A DNA stretch of 54,759 nt from Paenibacillus sp. (GCF_035645195.1 NZ_DASQNA010000023.1:1-54759), one strand, 5' to 3'; positions 1-10,996 are shown, counted from the stretch's first letter. The notes: generated from the sequence alone by a model not told the origin. Numbers and translations are program-made.

Positions 1-57
1 TTCAGCCTTGGTCTCTTCAGGATACTGGGTGAACTTTTGCCCTTTCTTTGGCGGCAT
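1..57 (-). CDS. IS3-type transposase OrfA, N-terminus only
   Basis: Nineteen codons run leftwards out of the window from an ATG at 55-57, reading MPPKKGQKFTQYPEETKAE. A purine-rich GGAGGGG ribosome binding site lies about 9 bases upstream of the start. The opening resembles, from memory, the helix-turn-helix first ORF of IS3-family elements common in Paenibacillus; only the start is visible, so the family is an inference. The upstream end of the element would then fall near 100-140, but I cannot fix the terminal inverted repeat without the other end. The rest of the element lies outside the window. Confidence 0.5.
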   Translation of the reverse strand, partial: MPPKKGQKFTQYPEETKAE

Positions 58-194
58 AGAAAAATCCCCTCCGGTCAACAGTGTTTCATCCATGATACCA
101 TGGACTCTTTTTTCACTGTCTACCATGAGGGGATAATACCAGCGCCGGTAATTCGGCGCCTCTGTTTTTTATACAAACGCGACGGTTTTTTTCC

Positions 195-243
195 TTATCC
201 GCTTCGTCGATGACCGATATAATTAACGATGTAAGCAGTTACA
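195..243 (+). promoter_or_regulatory. Promoter with cre-like operator of the sugar ABC operon
   Basis: A perfect TATAAT lies at 218-223 with a weak -35 (TTATCC, 195-200) 17 bases upstream. Just downstream, at 230-243, is TGTAAGCAGTTACA, an inverted repeat with 5-bp arms. It fits the CcpA catabolite-responsive element consensus TGWAANCGNTNWCA at all but one position (A for the central G). At the likely transcription start such a site would repress by blocking initiation. CcpA binding is an inference from the consensus. Confidence 0.5.
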
Positions 244-278
244 GTTACAGACAGATAGCAAATAGGGAGGTTAACTCT

Positions 279-1619
279 ATGAAAAAGAAGGTACTGACAG
301 CCCTCGCGCTCGTGACGGCTCTCACCGTGTCGGCTTGCGGCGGCGGCGCAGGTACGGGAACGACCGATTCCGGCAACGCGGGCTCGGGCGGCGCGGCGCA
401 GCCGGAAACGTCGAACGGCGGCGGCGCGGCGGAGCAGGTTACGCTTCGCATGGCATGGTGGGGCGGCCAGCCTCGGCACGACTATACGCTTAAAGTTATC
501 GAAATGTACGAGAAAGCGAATCCGCACGTCAACATCGAAGCGGAATACGCGAACTGGGACGACTACTGGAAGAAGCTGGCGCCGCAAGCGGCGGCGAACG
601 AGCTTCCGGACATCATCCAGATGGACCTCGGCTACCTCGCGCAATACGGTCAAAACAATCAGCTCGAAGATCTGACGCCGTATATCGGCAATCAAATCGA
701 CGTGACGAACATCAACGAGAACGCAGTGAACGGCGGTGCGCTCGGCGGCAAAATTTACGGCTTCAACCTCGGCGTCAACGCGCTTCAAGTGCACTACGAT
801 CCGGTGCTGCTCAAGCAAGCGACGGGCCTCGACAAACTGCCGGACAACTGGACGTGGGAACAGTACGAAGAGCTTGCGAAGCAAGCGGCGCAAAACGGCT
901 TGTACTTCGATACGGGCCTGAAGCCGGAAGTGTTCTTCAACTACTATCTCCGCACGAAAGGCGAGACGCTGTACAGCGCGGACGGCACGTCCCTCGGCTA
1001 CGAGGATGACCAGTTGTTTATCGACTACTTCGGTCTGACGAAGCGTCTAGCGGAAGCGAACGCGACGCCGAAACCGGACGTCACGGCGCAAATCAAAGGC
1101 GTGGAAGACGATCTGATGGTCAAAAACAAAGCGGTCAGCGTATGGCAGTGGACGAACCAATACGTCGGCATTCAGCAGGTGGCGGGCCGCGACCTCGCGA
1201 TGCATCCGCTCCCGGGTCCGGACGCGAACAAAGGCTTGTTCCTGAAGCCTTCCATGTTCTTCTCGATCTCGAAGAACTCCAAGGCGAAAGAAGAAGCGGC
1301 GAAGTTCATCAACTTCTTCGTCAACGATGTCGAAGCGAACAAACTGATTCTCGGCGACCGCGGCGTACCGGTATCCTCCGTCGTGAAAGAAGGCGTCAAG
1401 CCGTCCCTCAGCGCGGAGCAAGCGAAAGTATTCGACTTCATTACGTGGGCAGAGCAAAACAGCAGCGCGGGCGACCCGCCGGATCCGATCGGCGCGGCGG
1501 AAGTTATGGCAGCATTCAAGACGTATGACGAAATGATGAAGTTCGGCCAAATTACGGCGGAAGAAGCGGCAAAAGAATTCCGGGAAGAAGCAAACTCGAT
1601 TCTGGGCAAGAACAAGTAA
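279..1619 (+). CDS. Sugar ABC transporter substrate-binding lipoprotein
   Basis: This 446-residue protein is the extracellular solute-binding component (family 1) of a CUT1-type carbohydrate importer. The N-terminus is a lipoprotein signal: MKKK, a hydrophobic stretch, then a V-S-A-C lipobox with the acylated cysteine near residue 20, followed by a Gly/Ser/Thr-rich linker to about residue 50. The mature part begins with the typical 'TLRMAWWGGQ' strand. The ATG at 279 is preferred over an in-frame ATG at 210 because GGGAGG sits at 265-270 and the signal peptide starts here. Two permease genes follow; the GH105 gene in the same operon suggests a pectin- or rhamnogalacturonan-derived oligosaccharide, but the substrate cannot be read from sequence. 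Confidence 0.88.
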   Translation: MKKKVLTALALVTALTVSACGGGAGTGTTDSGNAGSGGAAQPETSNGGGAAEQVTLRMAWWGGQPRHDYTLKVIEMYEKANPHVNIEAEYANWDDYWKKLAPQAAANELPDIIQMDLGYLAQYGQNNQLEDLTPYIGNQIDVTNINENAVNGGALGGKIYGFNLGVNALQVHYDPVLLKQATGLDKLPDNWTWEQYEELAKQAAQNGLYFDTGLKPEVFFNYYLRTKGETLYSADGTSLGYEDDQLFIDYFGLTKRLAEANATPKPDVTAQIKGVEDDLMVKNKAVSVWQWTNQYVGIQQVAGRDLAMHPLPGPDANKGLFLKPSMFFSISKNSKAKEEAAKFINFFVNDVEANKLILGDRGVPVSSVVKEGVKPSLSAEQAKVFDFITWAEQNSSAGDPPDPIGAAEVMAAFKTYDEMMKFGQITAEEAAKEFREEANSILGKNK

Positions 1620-1645
1620 GAAGCTTTCAGGGTTGTCGAAGTAAG

Positions 1646-1677
1646 GACGATAGCTGATCGCGAGATCGGCTATCGTC
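1646..1677 (+). other. Stable hairpin between binding protein and permease genes
   Basis: GACGATAGC (1646-1654) pairs perfectly with GCTATCGTC (1669-1677), and an inner GATC/GATC pair extends the stem. Only GTTT follows, so it is a poor terminator. In sugar ABC operons such hairpins commonly protect the 3' end of the binding-protein message or give partial termination so that less permease is made; which applies here is an inference. Confidence 0.65.
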
Positions 1678-1729
1678 GTTTCTGCCCCGGCACGCGAGTT
1701 CCATATCACAGGATTGGGAGTTGGTTGAC

Positions 1730-2623
1730 GTGAATAGAGCGCTGAAAAACCAACTGACGGGGTATTTTTTCATAAGCCCGTTCATTATTGGATTTCTTGC
1801 ATTCACCTTATTTCCAGTCGCGGCATCGCTATACTTATCGTTTACAGAATTTAATATGTTTACTGCGCCGCGATGGATTGGATTTGAAAATTACGCCGAA
1901 ATGTTCACCGGCGACCGAAAATATTGGAAGTCCGTAAAAGTTACATTTTACTATGTTTTCGTCGGCGTTCCGCTGCGTCTAGCGTTCGCGTTGTTTATCG
2001 CCATGATCCTGAACCGCGTTTCGCGCGCAATCGGCCTTTACCGGACGATGTTCTATCTCCCGTCGATCATCGGCGGCAGCGTCGCGGTATCGATCATGTG
2101 GCGCAACCTGTTCGGCGACGAAGGCATCGTGAACCTCGGGCTGATGGCCCTCGGCATCGACCCGGTCCGCTGGTTCGGTAACCCGACCGCGGCGCTTTGG
2201 ATGCTGATTCTGTTGTCGGTTTGGCAGTTCGGTTCCTCGATGCTCATCTTCCTCGCGGGCCTCAAAAACATCCCGACGGAATTGTACGAGGCGGCGAGCG
2301 TGGACGGAGCGAACGGGCTTCACAAGTTTTTCAAAATTACGCTTCCGATGTTGAGCCCGGTTATTCTCTTCAATGCCGTCATGCAGACGATCGCGGCGTT
2401 CATGAGCTTTATACCGGCGTATATCATCTCGAAAGGCGAGGGCGGTCCGCTCGACGGCACGCTGTTGTACTCGCTGTACTTGTTCCGACAAGCGTTCGTC
2501 TTCTTCGATATGGGCTACGGCTCCGCGATGGCATGGATCATGCTCTTGATCGTCGCTTTGCTTACATTCTTGCTCTTTAAATCTTCGAAATTCTGGGTGC
2601 ACTACGAATCGAAAGGGGACTGA
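1730..2623 (+). CDS. Sugar ABC transporter permease, MalF/UgpA type
   Basis: A 297-residue inner-membrane permease of the CUT1 family with about six hydrophobic segments. The EAA loop that contacts the ATPase is visible near residues 187-206 ([20 protein letters not shown]). The GTG at 1730 is chosen because GGGAG at 1716-1720 is well spaced from it; an in-frame TTG at 1721 would leave no room. No ATP-binding subunit lies in the window, so the transporter probably uses a shared MsmX-type ATPase encoded elsewhere, as is usual for these operons in Bacilli. Confidence 0.88.
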   Translation: MNRALKNQLTGYFFISPFIIGFLAFTLFPVAASLYLSFTEFNMFTAPRWIGFENYAEMFTGDRKYWKSVKVTFYYVFVGVPLRLAFALFIAMILNRVSRAIGLYRTMFYLPSIIGGSVAVSIMWRNLFGDEGIVNLGLMALGIDPVRWFGNPTAALWMLILLSVWQFGSSMLIFLAGLKNIPTELYEAASVDGANGLHKFFKITLPMLSPVILFNAVMQTIAAFMSFIPAYIISKGEGGPLDGTLLYSLYLFRQAFVFFDMGYGSAMAWIMLLIVALLTFLLFKSSKFWVHYESKGD

Positions 2624-2628
2624 TCCGC

Positions 2629-3468
2629 ATGGTCGCATCGAAATATATCCGGAAATACACGTATCATGTGCTCGTGTCCGCATTCGCGATTCTGATGCTG
2701 TACCCGGTCGTATGGCTGTTCGTCAGCTCGTTCAAAATCAGCGAGCAAATTTTCGTGACGGCCGGAACTCTCATTCCGGACCCGTTCACGATCCAGAACT
2801 ACTTTATCGGCTGGCAGGGCGTCGGGGGGCATACGTTCGGGACGTTCATCAAAAACTCGCTGATTATCGTCGTGTTATCGACGATCGGCGCCGTCTTCTC
2901 CTCGGCGATGATCGCCTTCGGTTTCGCGCGGACGAACTTTTTCGGCAAAGGGCTTTGGTTTACGCTGATGATGATGACGCTCATGCTGCCGTTCGAGGTC
3001 GTCATCATTCCGCAGTATATCGTGTTCGCTAAGCTCGGCTGGTTGAATACGTTCAATCCGATCGTCGTGCCGCAATATTTCGGCATCCCGTTCTTCATCT
3101 TCTTGCTCGTCCAATTCATCCGCACCATTCCGCATGAGCTGGACGAAGCGGCGACGATCGACGGCTGCGGCAAGTTCCGTTTGTTCTTCCGGGTCATCCT
3201 GCCGCTCATCGTTCCGGCGATGGCGACGGCCGCCATCTTCTCGTTCTACTGGCGCTGGGAAGATTTGCTCGGTCCGGTGCTGTACTTGAACAAGCCTGCG
3301 ATGTACCCGGTATCGATGGCGCTAAAGCTGTTCCTCGACAGCGAAACGCTTTCGAACTGGGGCGCGATGTTCGCCATGTCCGTCGTCAGCCTGGTTCCGG
3401 TGTTGGCCGTATTCTTCCTGTTCCAGCGCTACATCGTGGAAGGCATCAGCACGACAGGGTTGAAATAA
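2629..3468 (+). CDS. Sugar ABC transporter permease, MalG type
   Basis: A 279-residue CUT1 permease, the second transmembrane partner of the upstream gene and separated from it by five bases. The first hydrophobic helix is at about residues 13-33, and the EAA loop is seen as [18 protein letters not shown] near residue 168. Length and motif order are normal for the family. It forms the membrane channel together with the MalF-type protein and receives sugar from the lipoprotein encoded at 279. Confidence 0.88.
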   Translation: MVASKYIRKYTYHVLVSAFAILMLYPVVWLFVSSFKISEQIFVTAGTLIPDPFTIQNYFIGWQGVGGHTFGTFIKNSLIIVVLSTIGAVFSSAMIAFGFARTNFFGKGLWFTLMMMTLMLPFEVVIIPQYIVFAKLGWLNTFNPIVVPQYFGIPFFIFLLVQFIRTIPHELDEAATIDGCGKFRLFFRVILPLIVPAMATAAIFSFYWRWEDLLGPVLYLNKPAMYPVSMALKLFLDSETLSNWGAMFAMSVVSLVPVLAVFFLFQRYIVEGISTTGLK

Positions 3469-3498
3469 TCCAACATGGATTCGGGAGGAGAAGTCGAA

Positions 3499-4533
3499 AT
3501 GCCGCCGTTATCGTATGACGAGAATAAGCTGCGCGAGGTAATCGACCGCGTCGTCGACCGTACGTTCGCGATGGATTTCAATTGGGATTGGCCCGCGGGC
3601 GTAGCGTTCCACGGAGTATGCGAGGCATATGAAACTACGGGCAACGCATCGTACATGGAGCGCCTGAAAGAATGGGTCGATCTAGAGATGGAGGACGGGC
3701 TGCCCAAGCTGACCGTCAACGGCGTGTCCGTCGGCCACTCGCTCATCTCCTTGTATAAGTACACGGACGACGAGAAATATTTGGAGATCGCGAAGCAAAT
3801 GGCCGAATATTTGACGCACGAAGCGCCCCGTTTCGGCGATGGCATTTTCCAGCACACGGTCAACTCGGTGAAGGACGTGTTCCCGGAGCAGGCGTGGGTC
3901 GACACGATGATGATGGCGGGATATTTCCTGCTGCGCATGGGCGACTTGCTCGGACGCGAGGACTACTTCGCGGACGGCCTGCGCCAGTATCACGGACACG
4001 AGGATTTGCTGCAGGACGAAACGACGAATTTGTATTATCACGGATGGGATAACGTCGCGAAAAACCACATGTCCGGCATTTTCTGGGCGCGCGGCAATTC
4101 GTGGGCGTCGTATACGATGGCGCGGGCGCTCGAGCTCGTGCGCGTACAGCATCCGTCGTACATGATTGTCGACTGCTCGCTGCGCGACCAACTCAGCGCG
4201 CTCGTACGCCTCCAATCGGAGGAAGGACTGTGGCACACGGTGCTGACGGATCCGACGTCGTATTTGGAAACGTCCGGCTCGGCCGGCATCGCGGCAGGGC
4301 TCCTGTCTCGCGGCAAAATGTACAACCGCCAAGTGCAGAAGGCGCTGGACGGCATTCTCGCGCGCATCTCCGACAACGGCACCGTGACAGGCGTTTCCGC
4401 CGGCACGGCGGTCATGGACGACGCGCAAGGCTACAAAGACGTGCCGTACAAGCGCATCCAAGGCTGGGGACAAGGGCTGACGCTTGCGTTCCTCGCGATG
4501 GTGCTGCGCCGCGGCGAGCAGAGCGATTGGTAA
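3499..4533 (+). CDS. GH105 unsaturated rhamnogalacturonyl hydrolase
   Basis: A 344-residue cytoplasmic protein (no signal peptide) of the GH88/GH105 (YteR-like) alpha6/alpha6-barrel family. These enzymes remove the 4,5-unsaturated uronic acid that polysaccharide lyases leave on oligosaccharides. Family landmarks are the WVDTMMMAGYF block, where Asp135 is the likely catalytic residue (matching Asp143 of YteR), 'YYHGWD' and 'FWARGNSWASY'. The ATG at 3499 has GGAGGAG eight bases upstream; an ATG at 3475 has none. As last gene of the import operon it likely processes the imported product. Substrate (rhamnogalacturonan or another uronide) is an inference. Confidence 0.85.
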   Translation: MPPLSYDENKLREVIDRVVDRTFAMDFNWDWPAGVAFHGVCEAYETTGNASYMERLKEWVDLEMEDGLPKLTVNGVSVGHSLISLYKYTDDEKYLEIAKQMAEYLTHEAPRFGDGIFQHTVNSVKDVFPEQAWVDTMMMAGYFLLRMGDLLGREDYFADGLRQYHGHEDLLQDETTNLYYHGWDNVAKNHMSGIFWARGNSWASYTMARALELVRVQHPSYMIVDCSLRDQLSALVRLQSEEGLWHTVLTDPTSYLETSGSAGIAAGLLSRGKMYNRQVQKALDGILARISDNGTVTGVSAGTAVMDDAQGYKDVPYKRIQGWGQGLTLAFLAMVLRRGEQSDW

Positions 4534-4540
4534 AAAGAAA

Positions 4541-4567
4541 CGGAGGAGCGGCCGCTCCTCCGTTTTT
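4541..4567 (+). terminator. Intrinsic terminator of the sugar operon
   Basis: CGGAGGAGCG (4541-4550) pairs with CGCTCCTCCG (4553-4562) and is followed by a run of T. A classical Rho-independent terminator starting seven bases after the GH105 stop codon. Confidence 0.9.
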
Positions 4568-4580
4568 GCATACTGATACG

Positions 4581-4612
4581 AAAAGCCCCCGGATCACGCC
4601 GATCCGGGGGCT
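4581..4612 (-). terminator. Intrinsic terminator of the sensor kinase gene
   Basis: AAGCCCCCGGATC and GATCCGGGGGCTT form a 13-bp stem with a 5-base loop. Read leftwards the stem ends in TTTT, so it terminates the minus-strand kinase gene; together with the previous hairpin it separates two convergent units. Confidence 0.85.
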
Positions 4613-4676
4613 TGCCGCGTGCGCTGGGGCTAGACGGAAGGCGCCCAAGACGGCTGCGGTCCGAACCGGCCCGGCG

Positions 4677-6419
4677 TTAAGCGCCGAGCGGCACGGAGAC
4701 GACGAACTCGATCATTTTCGGCTCCGGCGTGCTGACGGATACGTTGCCGCGATACTGGCGCACTTTCTGTCTGACGATGGACAATCCGAGCCCGGAGTGG
4801 CCTGACGACTTTTTCGTCGTATACGTCGGCTGGAACATGCGCGAAAGCTCCTCGTCCGACAACGTTCTGCGCAGCGTATTCGAGACGGAGAAATGAATTT
4901 CGTCTTGCTCGAGCCAGCCCTCGACGCGAACGACTCGATGCTCCGGCTCCAGCTCCATCACTTCCTCGAAGGCGTTGTCGATCAAATTGGCTAAAATTTT
5001 CACGATGTCTACCGACTTCACGCCCTTGATGCCGACTATGTCGGTCATGCCTTCGAATCGGAAGGAGAAATCGATCCGCTGACGCAGCGCGACGGCCGCC
5101 TTCGCCTGGATGATCGCCGCGATCGCAGGATGGCCGATGTTCACGATGTCGCTCACGGCGATCGTTTCGTCGACGAGCTCTTTGACATATCTATGCAGCT
5201 GGTCGTATTTTTTCGCGTCGGCCATCGCTTTCAACGTATGCAGATGATTGACGAGATCGTGCCGCTCGCCGCGAACGGCGACGAACAGCGATTGGACTTC
5301 TTCGTTGTAATCGTCCTGAACCGCTTGCACGACTTCGTCCTGCGCCCGATTGACGAAACGGTACAGCGCGTAAATCATCGCGACGCTCGCAAGGAGCGCG
5401 ATGGTCGTGACCATGAGGAGGTTCATCAGCTGGTCGCGCAGCTTCGATTGAATGACGGCGTAGTCCGACGTAATGCCGATGACATACGGTTGTCCGAACG
5501 CGGGATCCTGCACCGGAAAATAAGAGCGGTACACCGTGCGTCCGTCGATCGTCATCAGCGAATGGACCGCCTGATCGCTCCGGTACGCGCGTTCGATCGC
5601 TTCCGCATCGTTCGGCGAACGCAGCGTATAGGTGCCGAACAAAATTTTCCGAGACTGATACTGATTGAGTTCGACGCCGTTGCGGATATTGACGAGCTCG
5701 TCGTCGGGCACGGAGAACGTGAGCGGGTTGAACAAGGCGATTTCGGCCAAAAAATTGTGGTGCCGCAACGTGTCGTTTATGACGGTTTGGACCCCGGTGT
5801 ACTGCTCAAGCTCGTTGACGTAGTAGGTGTTCATGATCGGATTGATCAAGTAGTTGGTCGAACCGTCGTAAAAATATCCGAATTTGTTTTTCGTGTCCGA
5901 TAAAATCGCGGCGGACGGGGCGATTTCGCCTGCCCAGTAATGCTCCATGCTTTGCCCGTACTCCAATCCTTCGACGCGTCGATGCTCGAACAGCTGCTGG
6001 AACGCTTCGAAATAGTTGTCCCACGTTTTCGAGCTGAGCCCGATTTCCCTCGGATCGGACGAGCGAACGCTGACGACGTCGTCGGGGGTGCGGGCGAACA
6101 GCGTAATGTAGCTGACGCCGAGCTCCTTCGCCAGTTCTTTCAGCCGGGCGTTGTCGACTTGATCGTAGGACGGCGGCAGCGCGTATTTCGCCGCGATCGC
6201 CGCGGATCGCAAATTGGCGGCCATCAATCGATCGACGTAGTGGTACGCCTGCTGCGAGCGTTGGACGCTGATTGTAATCTGCGCGGACACTTCCCTCATT
6301 TGCGTTTCCAACGATTTATGCAATTCTGTTTTCGTCATGTAGTAGTTCGCGATGTCGTTCACCAGCAATAACGCGGCGACGAAAAAGAAGAGAGTCAATG
6401 AAAGTTTACGACCGACCAT
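4677..6419 (-). CDS. Membrane sensor histidine kinase, Spo0B/DcuS-like, orphan
   Basis: A 580-residue sensor kinase. A transmembrane helix at about 8-26, an extracytoplasmic sensor region to about 330, a second helix at about 332-356, then a phosphoacceptor segment GERHDLVNHLHTLK with His387 (HD-x-x-NHL as in Spo0B/CitA/DcuS-type kinases) and a HATPase domain with N-box (Asn477, Asp481-Asn482) and G-box (GHSGLGLSIV, about 540-549). AGGAGG precedes the ATG. No response regulator gene adjoins it, which is unusual for this class. Its position opposite the sugar operon suggests, without proof, a role in sensing the same substrate. Confidence 0.85.
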   Translation of the reverse strand: MVGRKLSLTLFFFVAALLLVNDIANYYMTKTELHKSLETQMREVSAQITISVQRSQQAYHYVDRLMAANLRSAAIAAKYALPPSYDQVDNARLKELAKELGVSYITLFARTPDDVVSVRSSDPREIGLSSKTWDNYFEAFQQLFEHRRVEGLEYGQSMEHYWAGEIAPSAAILSDTKNKFGYFYDGSTNYLINPIMNTYYVNELEQYTGVQTVINDTLRHHNFLAEIALFNPLTFSVPDDELVNIRNGVELNQYQSRKILFGTYTLRSPNDAEAIERAYRSDQAVHSLMTIDGRTVYRSYFPVQDPAFGQPYVIGITSDYAVIQSKLRDQLMNLLMVTTIALLASVAMIYALYRFVNRAQDEVVQAVQDDYNEEVQSLFVAVRGERHDLVNHLHTLKAMADAKKYDQLHRYVKELVDETIAVSDIVNIGHPAIAAIIQAKAAVALRQRIDFSFRFEGMTDIVGIKGVKSVDIVKILANLIDNAFEEVMELEPEHRVVRVEGWLEQDEIHFSVSNTLRRTLSDEELSRMFQPTYTTKKSSGHSGLGLSIVRQKVRQYRGNVSVSTPEPKMIEFVVSVPLGA

Positions 6420-6560
6420 AGCGTCCTCCTGCTACTAGTTCCTTCTTTATAAGAATACATCAAAATGGAAAATTTTTATAGCAATATTCGACATGATCCG
6501 AGGGTCGTCGACACTTTTTTTAAAGAATTGTACATAGGTCAATAAAAATAGGGATAGATA

Positions 6561-6582
6561 TAGGGTGAGGGGCTATATTATA
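6561..6582 (+). promoter_or_regulatory. CsoR-type operator and -10 region of csoR
   Basis: TAGGGTGAGGGGCTATATTATA lies 28-49 bases before the csoR start. It matches the element before copZ (6975-6996) at 19 of 22 positions, including GGGT, GGGG and the TATATTATA that supplies the -10 box. The shared G-rich half sites resemble known copper-CsoR operators (TACCC/GGGTA type). No good -35 is visible. Autoregulation is an inference from the duplication. Confidence 0.65.
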
Positions 6583-6609
6583 CTATAGGAAAAGAGGAGG
6601 AGTGCCCTT

Positions 6610-6939
6610 ATGGAAAACGGTCGGGATCATCATCACCACCATCATCACGGCGAAGGGGAGGAGCGCAAAAGCCATCACCCCGACAAAGTGAAAGCGAATT
6701 TGATCAGCCGCCTGAACCGGATCGAAGGCCAGGTGCGGGGCGTCAAAGGCCTGATCGAGAAAGACACGTACTGCGACGACGTGTTGAACCAAATTTCGTC
6801 GATTCAATCGGCGCTTAACGGCGTAGGGAAGCTGCTCCTAGAGCATCATATGAAAAGCTGCATCATCGAGCGCATTCAAGAAGGGGATGCCGAAGTGATC
6901 GACGAGCTGCTCGTCACCGTGAACAAGCTGATGAAATGA
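6610..6939 (+). CDS. csoR: Copper-sensing transcriptional repressor CsoR
   Basis: A 109-residue all-helical DUF156-family repressor that releases DNA when it binds Cu(I). The signature is present: KANLISRLNRIEGQVRGVKG, then Cys in 'TYCDDVL', His-His in 'LEHHMKSC' and the second Cys, giving the Cys-His-Cys copper site. The N-terminus carries an unusual run of seven histidines (residues 7-13) and further His at 21-22, which could bind metal. GAGGAG lies just upstream of the ATG. copZ and copA follow under their own promoter with a matching operator. Confidence 0.92.
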   Translation: MENGRDHHHHHHHGEGEERKSHHPDKVKANLISRLNRIEGQVRGVKGLIEKDTYCDDVLNQISSIQSALNGVGKLLLEHHMKSCIIERIQEGDAEVIDELLVTVNKLMK

Positions 6940-6964
6940 GGAAGCGAATCACCCAGCTTCCCTC

Positions 6965-6996
6965 TTGACAAAGGTAGGGTACGGGGGTATATTATA
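6965..6996 (+). promoter_or_regulatory. copZA promoter with CsoR-type operator in the spacer
   Basis: TTGACA at 6965-6970 and TATATT at 6988-6993 are 17 bases apart. The G-rich CsoR-like element (6975-6996) fills the spacer and the -10, so a bound repressor would exclude RNA polymerase. The element repeats the one before csoR. This is the best-formed promoter of the copper module. Confidence 0.8.
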
Positions 6997-7030
6997 AATA
7001 TCTTACACTACATGAAGGAGATGTTGGACG

Positions 7031-7234
7031 ATGACGACGATTACGTTCCAAGTGCAAGGCATGAGCTGCAACCATTGCGTCAATTCCATCGAGGGAGCGC
7101 TGTCCGAAATTGGCGCGACCGGCAAAGTCGACTTGGCAAACGGCACCGTTACGGTGCAATATGAAGAGAGCAAGCTGTCGGCGGACGCACTGAAAGAAGC
7201 GATCGAAGAACAGGGCTACGACGTCGTCAGCTGA
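7031..7234 (+). CDS. copZ: Copper chaperone CopZ
   Basis: A 67-residue HMA-domain protein with the metal motif GMSCNHC at residues 10-16, full length for a CopZ. It carries Cu(I) in the cytoplasm to the CopA ATPase encoded 26 bases downstream. AAGGAG precedes the ATG and the gene is the first of the copZA transcript under the promoter at 6965. Confidence 0.92.
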   Translation: MTTITFQVQGMSCNHCVNSIEGALSEIGATGKVDLANGTVTVQYEESKLSADALKEAIEEQGYDVVS

Positions 7235-7260
7235 CGGAAACCGCTGGGGGAGAGAAGGCC

Positions 7261-9486
<2,226 letters not shown>

Positions 9487-9544
9487 GGCGGCCGTCCGGG
9501 TACATTGATCATCGGCAACGCATTTAGAGCATAGGGTTACGTAT

Positions 9545-9581
9545 CGAAGAGCGCCGCTGTTCGCCGCAGCGGCGCTCTTCG
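9545..9581 (+). terminator. Hairpin after copA
   Basis: CGAAGAGCGCCGCTG (9545-9559) pairs without mismatch with CAGCGGCGCTCTTCG (9567-9581) around a 7-base loop. There is no T run, so termination efficiency is uncertain; it may chiefly protect the copA message. Confidence 0.6.
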
Positions 9582-9612
9582 AGCGTCGCAGCGAGAGGAG
9601 TGCGGTAGGTTC

Positions 9613-10824
9613 ATGGAATCGACGGAACGGCCGCTGATCGAGACCGGTCGGCGGGATCATGTCATCTTCGCAATCGTCACTGTACTGTATTGGGTTTCGT
9701 TGTATACATACATCCCGATCTTATCGCCGTATTTGCTGGAAGAGCTGCACGTCGGCGCGGCGCTCGCCGGCATTATTTTAGGCACGTACGGTTTTATGCA
9801 AATTTTGCTCCGGCTTCCGCTCGGCATTTGGTCCGACCGTCTGCGCCGCCGCCGCCCGTTCATCGCGCTCGGCCTGCTGACCGGCGGCTTGTCCTGCCTG
9901 CTGTTCGCCGTCGGGGATCATCCGGGTTGGGCGCTGGCCGGCCGAGCGATGAGCGGTGTGTGCGCTTCCACTTGGGTCGCCTTCACCGTGCTGTACGCGG
10001 CTTATCACACGCGCAAAGACGTGCAGCGGGCGATGAGCTCGATCAGCTTTCTGATCGTCGTCGGACAGCTGATCGGCATGGGCGTCAGCGGCTGGCTCGC
10101 GGACCTTTACGGCTCTAAAGCGACGTTCTACGCGGGCGCCTTGGCCGGTGCCGTCGGGCTGTTTTTCGTCTTCGGCGTGAAGGAGCCGACGGGGGGCGTC
10201 GCCCGGAGCCCGATGCGCTTCGCCGACATCGGGACCATCGTGCGGAACGCGACGCTTCTGCGCGTATCCGTGCTGTCGATTTTGGCGCACAGCGTCTTGT
10301 TCATCACGATGTTCGGCTTCACGCCGTCGTACGCGACGGCGACGCTCGGCGCGACGCGCTGGGAGCTGAGCCTGCTCAGCTTCGCGTTCATGGTGCCGCA
10401 CGCCTTCGCGCAGCTGTACAGCGGCCGGCTGCTGGCGCCTCGCCTCGGCGCTTGGACGACGATCGCGGTCGGGCTCGCGGTCAGCGGGTTGTGCACGCTG
10501 GCGATCCCGTTCGCGGCGTCGCTGCCGGCGCTGTACGCCACGCAGGCGCTCAACGGCCTGGCGCAAGGGCTGCACATGCCACTGTTCCTCGCGCTCGCGA
10601 TCCAAGGCGTGCAGGCGGAGAAGCAGGCGACGGCCATGGGCTTCTACCAGTCCGCCTACGCCGCCGGCATGTTCGGCGGTCCGTTCGCCGCCGGCTGGAT
10701 CAACGAAATCGGCGGCCTCAACGCCGGCTTTTGGCTGGGCGGCGTGATCGGGCTCGCGTCCGCTCTCGTCGCGGTCCGCTTCGGCGCCGCCGCCCGCCGC
10801 GCGGCCGAAGGACGCGCCGGGTAA
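9613..10824 (+). CDS. MFS transporter, unknown substrate
   Basis: A 403-residue major facilitator superfamily protein with about twelve hydrophobic segments. The loop 2-3 motif A is visible near residue 73 (GIWSDRLRRRRPF). It resembles drug/metabolite efflux proteins more than sugar permeases, but nothing in the sequence fixes the substrate. GAGAGGAG precedes the ATG by 12 bases. It stands alone, bounded by hairpins on both sides, so co-regulation with copper genes is not implied. Confidence 0.8.
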   Translation: MESTERPLIETGRRDHVIFAIVTVLYWVSLYTYIPILSPYLLEELHVGAALAGIILGTYGFMQILLRLPLGIWSDRLRRRRPFIALGLLTGGLSCLLFAVGDHPGWALAGRAMSGVCASTWVAFTVLYAAYHTRKDVQRAMSSISFLIVVGQLIGMGVSGWLADLYGSKATFYAGALAGAVGLFFVFGVKEPTGGVARSPMRFADIGTIVRNATLLRVSVLSILAHSVLFITMFGFTPSYATATLGATRWELSLLSFAFMVPHAFAQLYSGRLLAPRLGAWTTIAVGLAVSGLCTLAIPFAASLPALYATQALNGLAQGLHMPLFLALAIQGVQAEKQATAMGFYQSAYAAGMFGGPFAAGWINEIGGLNAGFWLGGVIGLASALVAVRFGAAARRAAEGRAG

Positions 10825-10856
10825 GCGCCGCCCGCTCCCGCCTCGCGGCGTTACCG

Positions 10857-10889
10857 AGCTGCTCGGCCTCCTCGGCCGGGCGGCTTTTT
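10857..10889 (+). terminator. Intrinsic terminator of the MFS gene
   Basis: AGCTGCTCGGCC (10857-10868) pairs with GGCCGGGCGGCT (10874-10885), with two G-U pairs, followed by TTTTT. Confidence 0.85.
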
Positions 10890-10996
10890 CGTGCTTGCGC
10901 CTCGCCGCCGAGCTAGGAATTCCGCTTACCGCGCTAGTAATATTGCAGATTTGCGCAAAATTTCCGCCGAACATGCCGTTTTGACCCCGTCCTGGG

